This document shows positions 10,031 to 19,448 of a DNA stretch of 64,000 bases, one piece after another. Source of the DNA: JACKAQ01 sp020634975 [NCBI: Calditrichia bacterium]. GTDB taxonomy: Bacteria > Calditrichota > Calditrichia > RBG-13-44-9. Position 1 is the stretch's first letter; each line of letters opens with the position of its first letter. The notes below the pieces were generated by a model. The model ran no database searches. It saw only the letters and a list, made by a program, of their open reading frames with translations, and was not told the origin of the DNA. A program made the translations under genes and the position numbers. The DNA lies in contig JACKAQ010000003.1 in NCBI GenBank assembly GCA_020634975.1, positions 472,798 through 536,797 of the forward strand, read 5' to 3'.

Positions 10031-11368
10031 ATGAAAATATTGATAATAGGTGCGGGTGATATTGGGTTTCAACTCGCCAAACGCCTTTCTGTCGAACATG
10101 ATATCATTCTAATCGAAAATGATCCCAACCGCGTGAAACGCGCCAGCGAACAACTCGATGCGTTTGTCATCGAAGGCAGCGGAACCAGTATTTCCACCCT
10201 TCGGGAAGCTAATGTTCAGTCCTGCGATGTGGTCGCTGCGATGACAAACCGGGATGAAGTGAACCTGCTCAGCTGTCAGATCGCCAAAAAAATGGGTGTC
10301 GCAACAACCATTGCCCGGGTGCGAAATCCGGAATTCGATCTGCAGGATTTCCCCCTTTCGCTGAAAGATTTGGGCGTAGACCTGATGGTGCATCCTGAAA
10401 AGGAAACCGCAAACGCCATCAGCCGGTTGATCCGGCAATCCAATTGCACAGATGTCATCGAATTTGAAGAGGGCAAAATTCAGGTTTTGGGCATCCGGAT
10501 GGAATCCAACTCCCCGGCGTTGCGGGTGCCGCTCAAAAATCTGGGTCAAAATTTCAGCCAACTGAATTTGCGGATTGTGGCCATCAACCGGAAGGAGCAA
10601 ACCATCGTTCCGAAAGGCGACGACGTGTTGATTCCCGGTGACCAGATTTTTGTGGTGAGCGATCCAAACCACACCGCCAAATTTCTGGACATGATTGGCA
10701 AATCGAACACCAAAATTCAGGATGTGATGATTCTCGGCGGCGGGCTGATCGGGCAATTTTTGGGAAAAATGTTTTCCGGCAACATTCGCACAAAAATCAT
10801 CGAAAGCAATCAGGAAAAATCCGTGATGATTGCCGATTTGCTGCCGCGCTCGCTGATTATTCATGGCGACGGCACCGATATCGATCTGCTGGCGGTGGAA
10901 GGACTGATGGATATGGACGCATTCATAGCTGTTACCGGGAACGACGAAACCAACATTATTTCGACACTTGTGGCGCATCACCTGCGCGTGCCGCGAACCA
11001 TTGCGCTCGTCAACAAAACGGATTATTTGCCCATCACACCAACCATCGGATTGGATGCGGTGGTCAGCAAGCAGTTGCTGACGGTTAACGCTGTGCAGCG
11101 CTTTATTCGCCACCAGCAAATTGCCGCAATTGCAAATATTCCCGGTGTCGATGCCCATATTGTGGAACTTGTTGCGGCGTCCGGTTCCAAAATTACCCGC
11201 AAACCGCTGCGGGATATTTCTTTTCCGCGAAACGCGATTGTCGGCGCCATTTTACACGGAGAACAAGTGACCATCCCCAAAGGTGATACGGAAATCGAGC
11301 CGGGTGACAAAGTAGTTATTTTCTCAACGCCATCCGCATTATCGAAAGTCGAAAAATTATTTAAATAA
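10031..11368 (+). CDS. trkA: Trk potassium uptake regulator TrkA
   Basis: A peripheral NAD-binding subunit of the TrkAH potassium transporter, 445 residues, near the usual length. It has two Rossmann domains, MKILIIGAGDIGFQLAK at the N-terminus with the acidic IENDP, and VMILGGGLIGQFLGK near residue 237. Each is followed by a TrkA-C domain (GIRMESNSPALRVPLKNL; DISFPRNAIVGAILHGE). It assembles on the membrane channel encoded 12 bases downstream, so the two are surely co-transcribed. A TATAAT at 9995-10000 is a possible -10 but I found no matching -35. Confidence 0.95.
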   Translation: MKILIIGAGDIGFQLAKRLSVEHDIILIENDPNRVKRASEQLDAFVIEGSGTSISTLREANVQSCDVVAAMTNRDEVNLLSCQIAKKMGVATTIARVRNPEFDLQDFPLSLKDLGVDLMVHPEKETANAISRLIRQSNCTDVIEFEEGKIQVLGIRMESNSPALRVPLKNLGQNFSQLNLRIVAINRKEQTIVPKGDDVLIPGDQIFVVSDPNHTAKFLDMIGKSNTKIQDVMILGGGLIGQFLGKMFSGNIRTKIIESNQEKSVMIADLLPRSLIIHGDGTDIDLLAVEGLMDMDAFIAVTGNDETNIISTLVAHHLRVPRTIALVNKTDYLPITPTIGLDAVVSKQLLTVNAVQRFIRHQQIAAIANIPGVDAHIVELVAASGSKITRKPLRDISFPRNAIVGAILHGEQVTIPKGDTEIEPGDKVVIFSTPSALSKVEKLFK

Positions 11369-11380
11369 ACCGGTTCCCAA

Positions 11381-12823
11381 ATGCATTATTCCAGTGTCAT
11401 TTACATTCTTGGTCTGTTGATGATGTTCCTTTCGGGCAGCATGCTCATTCCCGTGCCGTTTTCGCTGTATTACGGGCAAACGGATTATTTGTCATTGCTC
11501 AGCGCAGCGGGTATTACCTTTGGCGTCGGGTTTGCGGCTTACCGCTTGAGCAAATTTCGCGATGATCTCCGCCCGAAAGAAGGCTTTGCGATTGTGGCAT
11601 TCAGCTGGATTTTTCTCTCCTTTTTCGGTTGCCTGCCGTTTGTTTTCTCCGGAACAATCCCCTCTTTTACCGATGCATTTTTTGAAACGATGTCCGGATT
11701 CACCACAACCGGGGCAACGATTCTCACCCAAATTGAAGGCATGCCCGAAGGCGTTTTGATGTGGCGCAGCCTTACCCACTGGATCGGCGGAATGGGCATC
11801 ATCGTGCTGTCGCTGGCAATTCTGCCCTTTTTGGGCGTTGGCGGCATGCAGCTGTTTAAAGCCGAAGTTCCCGGTCCGGTTGCGGACAAACTGACACCGC
11901 GCGTAACAGAAACTGCCAAAATTTTGTGGGGTGTTTACCTCGTTTTTACCGCTGCCCAAACCGTGCTGCTCATGTTTGGCGGCATGAATTTATTTGAAGC
12001 GCTATGCCACGCATTCGGGACACTTGCAACTGGCGGCTACTCAACCCGGAACGCCAGTGTGGGTGCATACGGCAGCGCATATATCGATTATGTGATCATC
12101 CTGTTTATGCTGCTGGCAGGCACCAATTTCGCGTTGCACTACCGTTTTTTGCGCGGCGATTTTAAAGTATATTTCAAAAATCCGGAGTTCCTGTTTTACA
12201 TGGCGATCATCGGATTTACGGCGTTGCTCATCTGCATCAATAATTTTATCGCGCTGGATACGGGCGTGGAAAAAACCTTTCGCGACAGCCTCTTTCAGGT
12301 GGTTTCCATTTCCACAACAACCGGATACGGCACCGCAGATTACGAACAGTGGCCGTTCGCATCGCAAATGATCCTCTTTTTTCTGATGTTCGGCGGCGGC
12401 TGTGCCGGCTCCACTGCCGGTGGCATGAAAATGATTCGCATTTACGTGCTCACCAAATTCGTTTATTCGGAAATAGTGCGGCTGCTCCATCCCCACGCGG
12501 TGGTTCCGGTGCGCGTAGGCAAAACGATTATCAACCGGGATATTCTGATGAATGTCTTCGGATTTTTCAATTTATACATTATCATTTTCACGTTGAGCGT
12601 TTTCGCAATGTCGCAACTGGGGCTCGATTTTTCATCCGCATATGGCGCGGTTGTTGCAACGATGAGCAACATCGGTCCGGGTTTGGGCAGCGTTGGTCCG
12701 ACGGATAATTTTGCGCACATTCCCACTATCGGTAAATGGCTGCTTTCTTTTTTAATGATGATGGGTCGCCTGGAGTTATTTACGGTTGTCATTCTTTTTT
12801 CACCATCGTTCTGGCGAAAATAA
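11381..12823 (+). CDS. trkH: Trk potassium channel subunit TrkH/TrkG
   Basis: An inner-membrane K+ translocating subunit with 480 residues and about ten membrane segments, built from four M1-P-M2 units. The four selectivity-filter loops are visible: SGFTTTGATI, FGTLATGGYST, STTTGYGTADY and MSNIGPGLGSVGP. The GGGCAGSTAGGMKMIR segment is the usual intramembrane hinge before the last unit. The gene follows trkA with a 12-base gap. Confidence 0.95.
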   Translation: MHYSSVIYILGLLMMFLSGSMLIPVPFSLYYGQTDYLSLLSAAGITFGVGFAAYRLSKFRDDLRPKEGFAIVAFSWIFLSFFGCLPFVFSGTIPSFTDAFFETMSGFTTTGATILTQIEGMPEGVLMWRSLTHWIGGMGIIVLSLAILPFLGVGGMQLFKAEVPGPVADKLTPRVTETAKILWGVYLVFTAAQTVLLMFGGMNLFEALCHAFGTLATGGYSTRNASVGAYGSAYIDYVIILFMLLAGTNFALHYRFLRGDFKVYFKNPEFLFYMAIIGFTALLICINNFIALDTGVEKTFRDSLFQVVSISTTTGYGTADYEQWPFASQMILFFLMFGGGCAGSTAGGMKMIRIYVLTKFVYSEIVRLLHPHAVVPVRVGKTIINRDILMNVFGFFNLYIIIFTLSVFAMSQLGLDFSSAYGAVVATMSNIGPGLGSVGPTDNFAHIPTIGKWLLSFLMMMGRLELFTVVILFSPSFWRK

Positions 12824-12905
12824 ACGCGTGGCATCTATTGAAAAAATTTACAACTACGAACCGGTTTTCCGGTAAAGCATTAACCAAAAGCGTTGACGAG
12901 GGGTT

Positions 12906-14240
12906 ATGAAAATTAGTCCAAAAAAGTTAGCAATTATGGCTGCCGGCGGTCCGGCTCCCGGCATAAACAGCGTTATTGCAGCAGCTACTATTCGAGCATC
13001 GCTGGAAGATATTGACGTGTTGGGCATTTTGGATGGCTTTAAATGGATCATGCGGGGCGATATTTCGCATGTGCGGCCGCTGCATATCGATACTGTCAGC
13101 CGGATTCACTTCCGGGGTGGATCGTATATCGGCATCGCGCGTGATAATCCAACCTACGATCCCAAATTAATGGAACAAACCGTAACCTCGCTGCTGCGAC
13201 TGGATGTGGACAAGCTTATCACCATTGGCGGTGATGGCACCGCATACACAGCCGCAAAAATTGAGGAGATCGCCAACGGGCGCATTAAAGTTGTGCATGT
13301 GCCCAAAACGATCGATAACGATCTCGATTTACCGCATGGTTTATCCACCTTTGGCTATCAAACCGCGCGGCATCACGGCTGCGAAATTATCAAGAATCTG
13401 ATGGTGGACGCTCACACAACCTCTCGCTGGTATTTTGTGGTTTCGATGGGACGAAAAGCGGGGCACCTCGCATTGGGCATCGGAAACGCTGCGGCAGCAA
13501 CCATTTCGCTGATCGCGGAAGAATTCAACGGACCCTATATTCGATTGCAACACATCGTCGATATTCTGGCCGGATCGATCATTAAACGGTTGAGCTACGG
13601 CCGTCGCGATGGCGTCGCCATTTTAGCCGAAGGGCTGGTTGAGCATTTGCATCCGGAAGATCTGGAAAAATATTTTCAGGTAAAGCGCGATCCGCACGGA
13701 AACATCAAATTGGGGCGGGTCAATTTTGGCGAAGTGCTGCAACAGCAGGTTGAATATTTGATGTCCGAATTTCGGGTGGATACCACCGTCGTGTCCAAAA
13801 ATATCGGCTACGAATTGCGCTGCGCAGACCCGATTCCGTTCGATATGGAATATACCCGAAACCTTGGCTCGTGTGCGGCAGAGCATATTCTCAACGGCGG
13901 CAACCGGGTGATGGTCAGCATCGAACGCGGGCACTTCCGCCCTCTCCCGTTTGAAGAAATTATGGACAAAGAAACCGGTCGGGCGAAGATGCGGATGGTG
14001 GATATCACCTCCGAAGCTTTTGCAACGGCACGCCGCTACATGATCCGGCTAAATGAAAAAGATTTTGCCGATCCCCACGCTATTGCGAAATATGCGGCAA
14101 CTTGCGGTGTTTCTATCGATGATTTTGAAAAGCGCTTCAGACATTTGATCGACGATGACAAATTCCTGAAAATAAAAAATGCCAAACGCAAAACAACAAA
14201 AAACAAAACCAAAAAATCCGCAGATGCAGCAGGCGAATAA
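12906..14240 (+). CDS. pfkA: 6-phosphofructokinase, Lys-124 type
   Basis: Phosphorylates fructose 6-phosphate in glycolysis. The nucleotide loop is AAGGPAPGINSVI (residues 12-24), the phosphate loop IGGDGT (107-112) and the catalytic motif VPKTIDNDLD (132-141, base D137). In E. coli numbering this gives Gly at 104 (ATP-like) with Lys at 124 (PPi-like). That mixed state is known from the plant/trypanosome/spirochaete clade, several members of which use ATP, so the donor is predicted but unproven. The 444-residue length exceeds the 320 of E. coli PfkA. A Lys-rich tail (KNAKRKTTKNKTKK) ends the protein. GAGGGGTT precedes the ATG by 2 bases. The stop codon abuts the stop of the convergent gene. 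Confidence 0.88.
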   Translation: MKISPKKLAIMAAGGPAPGINSVIAAATIRASLEDIDVLGILDGFKWIMRGDISHVRPLHIDTVSRIHFRGGSYIGIARDNPTYDPKLMEQTVTSLLRLDVDKLITIGGDGTAYTAAKIEEIANGRIKVVHVPKTIDNDLDLPHGLSTFGYQTARHHGCEIIKNLMVDAHTTSRWYFVVSMGRKAGHLALGIGNAAAATISLIAEEFNGPYIRLQHIVDILAGSIIKRLSYGRRDGVAILAEGLVEHLHPEDLEKYFQVKRDPHGNIKLGRVNFGEVLQQQVEYLMSEFRVDTTVVSKNIGYELRCADPIPFDMEYTRNLGSCAAEHILNGGNRVMVSIERGHFRPLPFEEIMDKETGRAKMRMVDITSEAFATARRYMIRLNEKDFADPHAIAKYAATCGVSIDDFEKRFRHLIDDDKFLKIKNAKRKTTKNKTKKSADAAGE

Positions 14241-15818
14241 TTAAAAAGAATAGAGAAATCCCAGATTGAGCAGCGTGTTGCGGGAGTCATTCCGCAGCTC
14301 GCTGCGGTCCTGATCGTTATCGTAATTGGCGAACGTTTGCAATTGCAGTGACGAAGTGAGCGGCACCCAACCGATCAGCATCAGCGAGTGAATCCTGCGA
14401 TCGGAATAATAGCTGTCCAAAAATGTTTCTGCGTCCACATTCGGATAATCGCGCCAACTCAATTCATAAACAAGACTTAACATAAGCCCCTGATTATTCA
14501 GCACTTCCAGAGACAAAGTAACACCTTTCGAGTGATAATCACCTTCTTTGGCAAAGTCAGCTTCGGCTGCATCATCCACCGAATGCACCTGTTTTTCCCA
14601 GAAAAATCCCGCACCAAATGACTGAAAATTGCTCAAATAATATTTCGGCAACACCCGCAGGGAAAAATTATCGAAATCGGGCATCACGCTATCGGCAATT
14701 TTATTCCGGCGGAACAGCGCGTCCAACCGGCTTTCAACGCCCCATTTTTCACCCGTTCCAAATTCTGTTTCAATTTCCGGCTGAAATTCCCAATAGCGAT
14801 TTTCGTAATCGGTTTCGCCGGTCTGGTTTTTGAATCTATATTGCGTTAGTTGCAGCGTCGCATCCAGATAGCGGTTGTAATGTGCCAAATACCGATATCC
14901 GCCCGAAAACCGGTTCTGGCTGTACCCGTAACCGTCCGATTCGCGGTAAAATGCTGGCGACCAGCTCAGTCGGAACGATTGCCCGGCAGCAATTACCGGT
15001 TCGAAAAAGAACGTTCCGGAAGCAGAAATGATATTATTTTCGGGGATATCCGTGGCTGTATTTTGGGAAAACCATTTGTATCGGGCACGTCCGGAAACAT
15101 ACCATCGGCGGCGCAAATCCATCGGTTTTCCGAACAAAATTTGCAACCGTTGATCCAGAAAATCACTGCCAAAACCGTTTTGGGGATGATAAAAACTGTG
15201 ATCCGTTTCCAGCCGGAACAACTTGCTGCCGTTTCGCCGCTCAAAACTGGCAAATGCCTGAACCGATAAAAATGTGTCGTCCAGCCGGAATCGCTGGCTT
15301 AACGAAAGATTTCCTGCGCCAAATTCAAACGGCTGGAACCAGTTGAAACTGACATACGGGCTGCGCAATTCATCCGTCAAAACGCTGTCGTTTTCCAGAA
15401 ACGAAACCTCAAATTCCTGTTGGGAATAATCGATGCCGCTTTCGATTTCGAAACGGGGTTGCAGCTTTGCTGCGATTGGCGAATAATTTCCGGCATCATT
15501 TTCTAACGATGTAACATTCTGTTTTTCCGAAACTTGCGACAATTCCGGTATCGCAAACATATCAATAATTGTTTCCAAAACGGTGTTCGCAGCGTCCCAG
15601 TTTTGTTCTGCCGCAAGTGACTCTGCATCCGATACCATCTGCGCAATTAAACTGTCGGGATCGTCGGCAGTCATTTGTAAATTTTCGATTTGCAGCAAAT
15701 TGGTGAGATAAATGGTGTGTTCAATCGCATCGTTTGTGCTGCCGGATTGCTGCGCGAATACCGGTATTCCAATCGCGAAATACAACAGCATCAGCATCCA
15801 TTTTATACATTCGCGCAT
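14241..15818 (-). CDS. exported protein, probable outer-membrane beta-barrel
   Basis: A 525-residue protein of unknown function. A signal peptide (WMLMLLYFAIGIPVFAQ) ends at residues 22-23. About 100 residues follow with helical content (LIAQMVSDAESLAAEQNWDAANTVLETI, residues about 57-84), then roughly 400 residues of alternating polar and aromatic strands (e.g. RWYVSGRARYKWFSQ, FSLRVLPKYYLSNF). The protein ends LNLGFLYSF, a terminal aromatic like that of outer-membrane barrels. The N-terminal part may form a short TPR-like periplasmic domain. It is likely the last gene of a minus-strand set of envelope proteins reaching up to 19148. No terminator fits because pfkA ends one base away. Confidence 0.75.
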   Translation of the reverse strand: MRECIKWMLMLLYFAIGIPVFAQQSGSTNDAIEHTIYLTNLLQIENLQMTADDPDSLIAQMVSDAESLAAEQNWDAANTVLETIIDMFAIPELSQVSEKQNVTSLENDAGNYSPIAAKLQPRFEIESGIDYSQQEFEVSFLENDSVLTDELRSPYVSFNWFQPFEFGAGNLSLSQRFRLDDTFLSVQAFASFERRNGSKLFRLETDHSFYHPQNGFGSDFLDQRLQILFGKPMDLRRRWYVSGRARYKWFSQNTATDIPENNIISASGTFFFEPVIAAGQSFRLSWSPAFYRESDGYGYSQNRFSGGYRYLAHYNRYLDATLQLTQYRFKNQTGETDYENRYWEFQPEIETEFGTGEKWGVESRLDALFRRNKIADSVMPDFDNFSLRVLPKYYLSNFQSFGAGFFWEKQVHSVDDAAEADFAKEGDYHSKGVTLSLEVLNNQGLMLSLVYELSWRDYPNVDAETFLDSYYSDRRIHSLMLIGWVPLTSSLQLQTFANYDNDQDRSELRNDSRNTLLNLGFLYSF

Positions 15819-15858
15819 AATTTATCCCGCATCAAATCCACAAATTTTTGGAAAAAAC

Positions 15859-15884
15859 CGTTCCCAAATTTGCATTTGGGAACG
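15859..15884. repeat. REP-like palindrome, copy 3
   Basis: CGTTCCCAAAT-TTGC-ATTTGGGAACG is a perfect 11-bp stem with a 4-nt loop between two minus-strand genes. It has the same CGTTC...GAACG ends as the repeats at 1082 and 1132. There is no T-run on either side, so it is more likely a dispersed intergenic repeat than a terminator. Confidence 0.6.
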
Positions 15885-15957
15885 TGGTTCACATTTGAAA
15901 ATTTAGGCAGAACAAGGGCAAATCTATCACCTGTTCAACTTCAATATTAACAAATTG

Positions 15958-16947
15958 TTAATCAATTTCTGCAACCCGGTATGGCAAACTCCAGACCATC
16001 GAATTGTATGGGAAAACGGTTGCGTCGTCATCGAAAATAGTGCCGTTGTCGATCACATCGAACGCCGCATGATACACATGTCCCGGACGCTGATTGATCG
16101 TCCACGATCCCACATAAATTTGCGCACCGTTTACCGGATCTGTGCCGGTATATTCAAATCGGGCGCGGGCGTGATGGCGTAAATTGATGCCGTAATGCAG
16201 CAACACTGTTTCGGTTGCGCCGTTGCCCATATCCACCGGGTTTGCCGTTAAATTGTTCAATTTGATCTGCACAGTTATGGTTTCACCCGGCACAACTGTC
16301 GGTATTTCGTTACGTGAGTTCAAAAATGTTTGCAGTGGATTGGTGATGAGTAAATCCAGCCCGCGATCGCTGGTAATGTGCGTTTCCAAAATATCGATGG
16401 TGGTTTCCGGCCGGCTTTCGCCCTGCCCGAACGAAACGGCATCGAGCTGCCAGCGCATTCTACCGGTATCCGTTTCGCGTTTCACAAAAATGGCGTTGCG
16501 ATGGGTAGCGTGATTTAATCGTTTGCGGTGAATCATCGCCTGCCGGCCTGTGCTATCGGCGTTTTTTTCGAAAATTACAAATTGCCCGGTGAACAGCCGG
16601 TGAACAGCAACCAACGCAGTATCTTCGGAGATCCGTCGGAAATCACGGATTGCGCGGCGCGGCTGTGGATTGAAACGGCGTCCGAATCGCCAAACAGAGT
16701 CTATCGGCGCTGTCACTTTGCCCATATTGTTATCAAACGTGCTGAAACCGTCGTACATATTATCTTCGTTGCCGTCGTCAACCAGCGCGTCAAACAGCAA
16801 CTCATTTTCATCCGATACCGCTAATTCTTCGATCGTCGTTTCATCATTTTCCAGCGAGGCTATCGGGGAGTTTCCGTCCTCCTCACAGGCTGTCGCTGCT
16901 AATAATAGGAAACCGATTGTGCTTAAAATTATCGATAAACGTTTCAT
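15958..16947 (-). CDS. predicted lipoprotein of unknown function
   Basis: A 329-residue protein. The N-terminus MKRLSIILSTIGFLLLAATAC ends in a lipobox (LAATAC), so it should be acylated and anchored in the envelope. A short acidic spacer follows, then a mostly beta-rich domain with YDGFSTFDNNMGK, an Arg-rich part (RFNPQPRRAIRDFRR) and YHAAFDVIDNGTIFDDDATV near the end. I recognise no family. The start is the ATG at 16947 because GGAGG lies 4 bases before it (GGAGGATAAAATG). A TTG 18 bases upstream would spoil the signal peptide. Confidence 0.8.
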   Translation of the reverse strand: MKRLSIILSTIGFLLLAATACEEDGNSPIASLENDETTIEELAVSDENELLFDALVDDGNEDNMYDGFSTFDNNMGKVTAPIDSVWRFGRRFNPQPRRAIRDFRRISEDTALVAVHRLFTGQFVIFEKNADSTGRQAMIHRKRLNHATHRNAIFVKRETDTGRMRWQLDAVSFGQGESRPETTIDILETHITSDRGLDLLITNPLQTFLNSRNEIPTVVPGETITVQIKLNNLTANPVDMGNGATETVLLHYGINLRHHARARFEYTGTDPVNGAQIYVGSWTINQRPGHVYHAAFDVIDNGTIFDDDATVFPYNSMVWSLPYRVAEID

Positions 16948-17056
16948 TTTATCCTCCTGATCCATGGTGTTGTGGTTTTATAAAAATCACTCACAACTTG
17001 CGGGCCCGGCAAATTATGGCAATACGTTAAATTTAATGTTAATAATTAGTTAAAGC

Positions 17057-18574
17057 CTAATTTTCGGTTAACATTCGGGTGCCCAATCGGGTGAGTTCCC
17101 GGCAAACAAGCAACCGGTTTCGACGGAAAGCCGTTTCCGCCATTTGATACAATTGACGGGCATTTTGGAATGTAACCCCAAATACAGCGTCGTTCGCACC
17201 GCGATCCTGCAATCGATCGAGCATTTGTTGAAACCGCAGCAAATCCTCCTGAACAACAGCCGATGCGATGTCGCTATTCGTTTGTTCCAATTGCAAACGA
17301 TTATAATGCAGCACCAGTTTATTCGCGATATTCAAAAATTGCGCTGCCCTTCCGTAATCGCCGGCGGCATATGCCTGCTCCGCTACCGCGAAATTCCGTT
17401 CTGTCATTTCTGCAAAAGCGTTGTTTTCGTCCCAATTTGCGGACTGGCTGCGCATTGTGATCACATTTTCGCGGGTTCGCTCAACTTGCTGTTGCAATTG
17501 TTCCGGCTGGCTATCCTGCTGATTTTCGAGCAATCGGTACAACCGGACAATCATTTGATTGGCAAAAAACAGGTTCCGGCGCGCCTGAACAGTTTTGCCC
17601 TGATTAAGCAACATTTCGCTCCGGTCTGCCAACGCAGATGCCCGTTGATAAATAGTTTCAGCAGCAGGTAATTCGTTATTTTGCAACATTTCGCGAACCT
17701 GGCTGAGAGCATAACGCAGCGATTGCAAATCGAGTTGTAACTGCTCGTCGTCGGTTTGCGGCATTTTCTCAACCGATTCCAGCAAGCGATACAGCACCCG
17801 GTTTATGCCGGCCAAACGCTGTTGTGCTTCGCTGAAATTGCGCTGTTCAAACAGCCGTTTTACGGTTGTCAATTCCGCTTCTGTCGATTGCAGCAACCGT
17901 TTTTGGGTTTCGTCACTGTTGTTTCCGTCGAGTTTTGCGCGAATTTGCGATATCAACAATTCTGCATCGAGAAACGATTGGCGAATTCGCTCGCCGGAAT
18001 TGCGTTTGTCAGTTGTGCGATATAATTGGATGGATTCTTCCGCAAAATGCAGCGACAACCGGTAATATTCGATCGCAGAAAACGATTGCCCTTCGCGAAA
18101 GAGGCTGTATGCCCGTTGCCGGAAATACTTCGCACGATTGAGTAAATACAATGCTTCATCAATTTGCTGTTGCTGAACCAGTTCCTCTGCTTCCTGAATT
18201 TTTTGATCGAGCTGCTCCTGATATTTGAATTTCAGCACAGGGTTATCCTTCAGCAACATTTCGATCTGGCGAAGTGCTGCAAACGATTCCCGGATCCGCA
18301 GCCGCGCCATAACAGGTTTGTTTTGCGATGCCAACTGCTCAGCTTGCTGATAATTATTTCGTGCATCATTCAACAAATTGTCGATCCGGTTCCGGGTATC
18401 ATTGATATTCGTAGCCGGCAGCAGCCGTACAAACGCCTCTGTTCGTTCAATGGTCGATTGTAATCTGCTCAGTTCGTTTTCCAGCCCACGTTGTTGCGCA
18501 CTCAGGCTCCCAACGCAAATCAGCCAGATCAAACCCAATCCCAACAAAAAATGATGTTTCATAAAAGTAAACAT
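17057..18574 (-). CDS. exported helical-repeat protein of unknown function
   Basis: A 505-residue protein with an N-terminal signal peptide (HFLLGLGLIWLICVGSLSAQ). The mature part is almost entirely helical and rich in Gln, Arg, Leu and Glu, with repeated patterns such as NYQQAEQLASQNKPVMARLRI, NFSEAQQRLAGINRVLYRLLE and DYGRAAQFLNIANKLVLHYN (each a part of a roughly 35-45-residue unit). This suggests degenerate TPR-like hairpins or a long coiled coil in the periplasm. GAAGGAA lies 8 bases before the ATG at 18574. The upstream region holds an unusual set of TGTACC half-sites. Function unknown, perhaps linked with the two downstream envelope genes. Confidence 0.78.
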   Translation of the reverse strand: MFTFMKHHFLLGLGLIWLICVGSLSAQQRGLENELSRLQSTIERTEAFVRLLPATNINDTRNRIDNLLNDARNNYQQAEQLASQNKPVMARLRIRESFAALRQIEMLLKDNPVLKFKYQEQLDQKIQEAEELVQQQQIDEALYLLNRAKYFRQRAYSLFREGQSFSAIEYYRLSLHFAEESIQLYRTTDKRNSGERIRQSFLDAELLISQIRAKLDGNNSDETQKRLLQSTEAELTTVKRLFEQRNFSEAQQRLAGINRVLYRLLESVEKMPQTDDEQLQLDLQSLRYALSQVREMLQNNELPAAETIYQRASALADRSEMLLNQGKTVQARRNLFFANQMIVRLYRLLENQQDSQPEQLQQQVERTRENVITMRSQSANWDENNAFAEMTERNFAVAEQAYAAGDYGRAAQFLNIANKLVLHYNRLQLEQTNSDIASAVVQEDLLRFQQMLDRLQDRGANDAVFGVTFQNARQLYQMAETAFRRNRLLVCRELTRLGTRMLTEN

Positions 18575-18708
18575 TTAGTAATTCCTTCGCTATCCCACAT
18601 CAACTAGAACAAATGATATGCCAAAATATCACGAATTCCCGAAATCAAATAAATACAGTAGTTTACAATCGACAAGAAATCATGCAATAGATGATTAGCA
18701 TCGGAAAG

Positions 18709-18736
18709 TGTACCGCACGGTGTACCGTTTGGTACA
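18709..18736. promoter_or_regulatory. triple TGTACC/GGTACA half-sites
   Basis: TGTACC-GCAC-GGTGTACC-GTTT-GGTACA holds three copies of TGTACC in direct and inverted order within 28 bases. It lies 135 bases upstream of the start at 18574, in an otherwise AT-rich gap (18575-18848). The arrangement suggests a protein binding site for a regulator of the gene below. No regulator is known from this window. Confidence 0.4.
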
Positions 18737-18848
18737 TTCAAGATAATATTCAATATCGGGATAAAAATGGGGGGAATACAAATTGCGGCCAAAAAATTAA
18801 TTTGACCGCAATATCTTCGTTCAATGGGGTGATTAAAAACAGTGCTGT

Positions 18849-19148
18849 TTAAAGATCGCCTAACAGCCGTTTGAGTGTTTCATCCATTTCGGAATCCAAC
18901 TCAACTTCAATCTCTTCGCGGGTGCCGTCGAGAAAGTAAATTTCAATGAGACGATGCTCTGGCGTCCAATTTTCTGTTGGATCTGCATCGTCAAATTCGT
19001 CGTACATGCTGTAATCGACTTCGTCAAAATCTTCATAGATCAAGTAATCAACCTGCTCATGATCTAATTCCAGCATTTCGCATACTTCTTCAAACACCGC
19101 TTCGTCGCGACTGACGACCTTGTGGTTCATGCGATCTGGAAATTCCAT
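18849..19148 (-). CDS. small very acidic protein of unknown function
   Basis: A 99-residue soluble protein with about a third Asp plus Glu and few Lys, for example YEDFDEVDYSMYDEFDDADP at residues 38-57. The C-terminal half (HRLIEIYFLDGTREEIEVELD) looks like a small beta-sheet domain. GGAG lies 8 bases before the ATG. No family is recognised. The charge suggests a protein that binds a basic partner or metal ions. Confidence 0.72.
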   Translation of the reverse strand: MEFPDRMNHKVVSRDEAVFEEVCEMLELDHEQVDYLIYEDFDEVDYSMYDEFDDADPTENWTPEHRLIEIYFLDGTREEIEVELDSEMDETLKRLLGDL

Positions 19149-19448
19149 ACATATTCTCCTGCTTAAAAATACTTATATCTAAATATCAATTATTGATTGA
19201 TAGCCTTCGAAATAACATCAAAAAACTTAAGTAAAATGTGAAACTGATTACTGAATTCGTGGGTATTATAAGAAAAAAAAAACCAGAATCAATGATAAAA
19301 TAACTTCAATTAAAAAAAAATTTCTTGCCGATTTCATTCATATTCAGCTACTTTTACCGTCTGTAAAATCCGCCGCCAATATTCAATCCCGGATCCTTGT
19401 TTCCGGAATTTACCCACACATCCGAACAACCATAAACGGAGAATAAGC
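19149..19448. other. AT-rich intergenic region
   Basis: A stretch of 300 bases between divergent genes, with A-runs near 19276-19283 and 19314-19322. It must hold promoters for both sides, but I see no convincing -35/-10 pair, palindrome or RNA gene. Confidence 0.5.

Noticed and set aside
10109-11158. 349-residue open frame antisense to trkA
   Set aside because: Its composition (His, Asn, Gln, Phe-rich, no domain) is what a reversed TrkA gene gives. TrkA motifs on the other strand are unambiguous.
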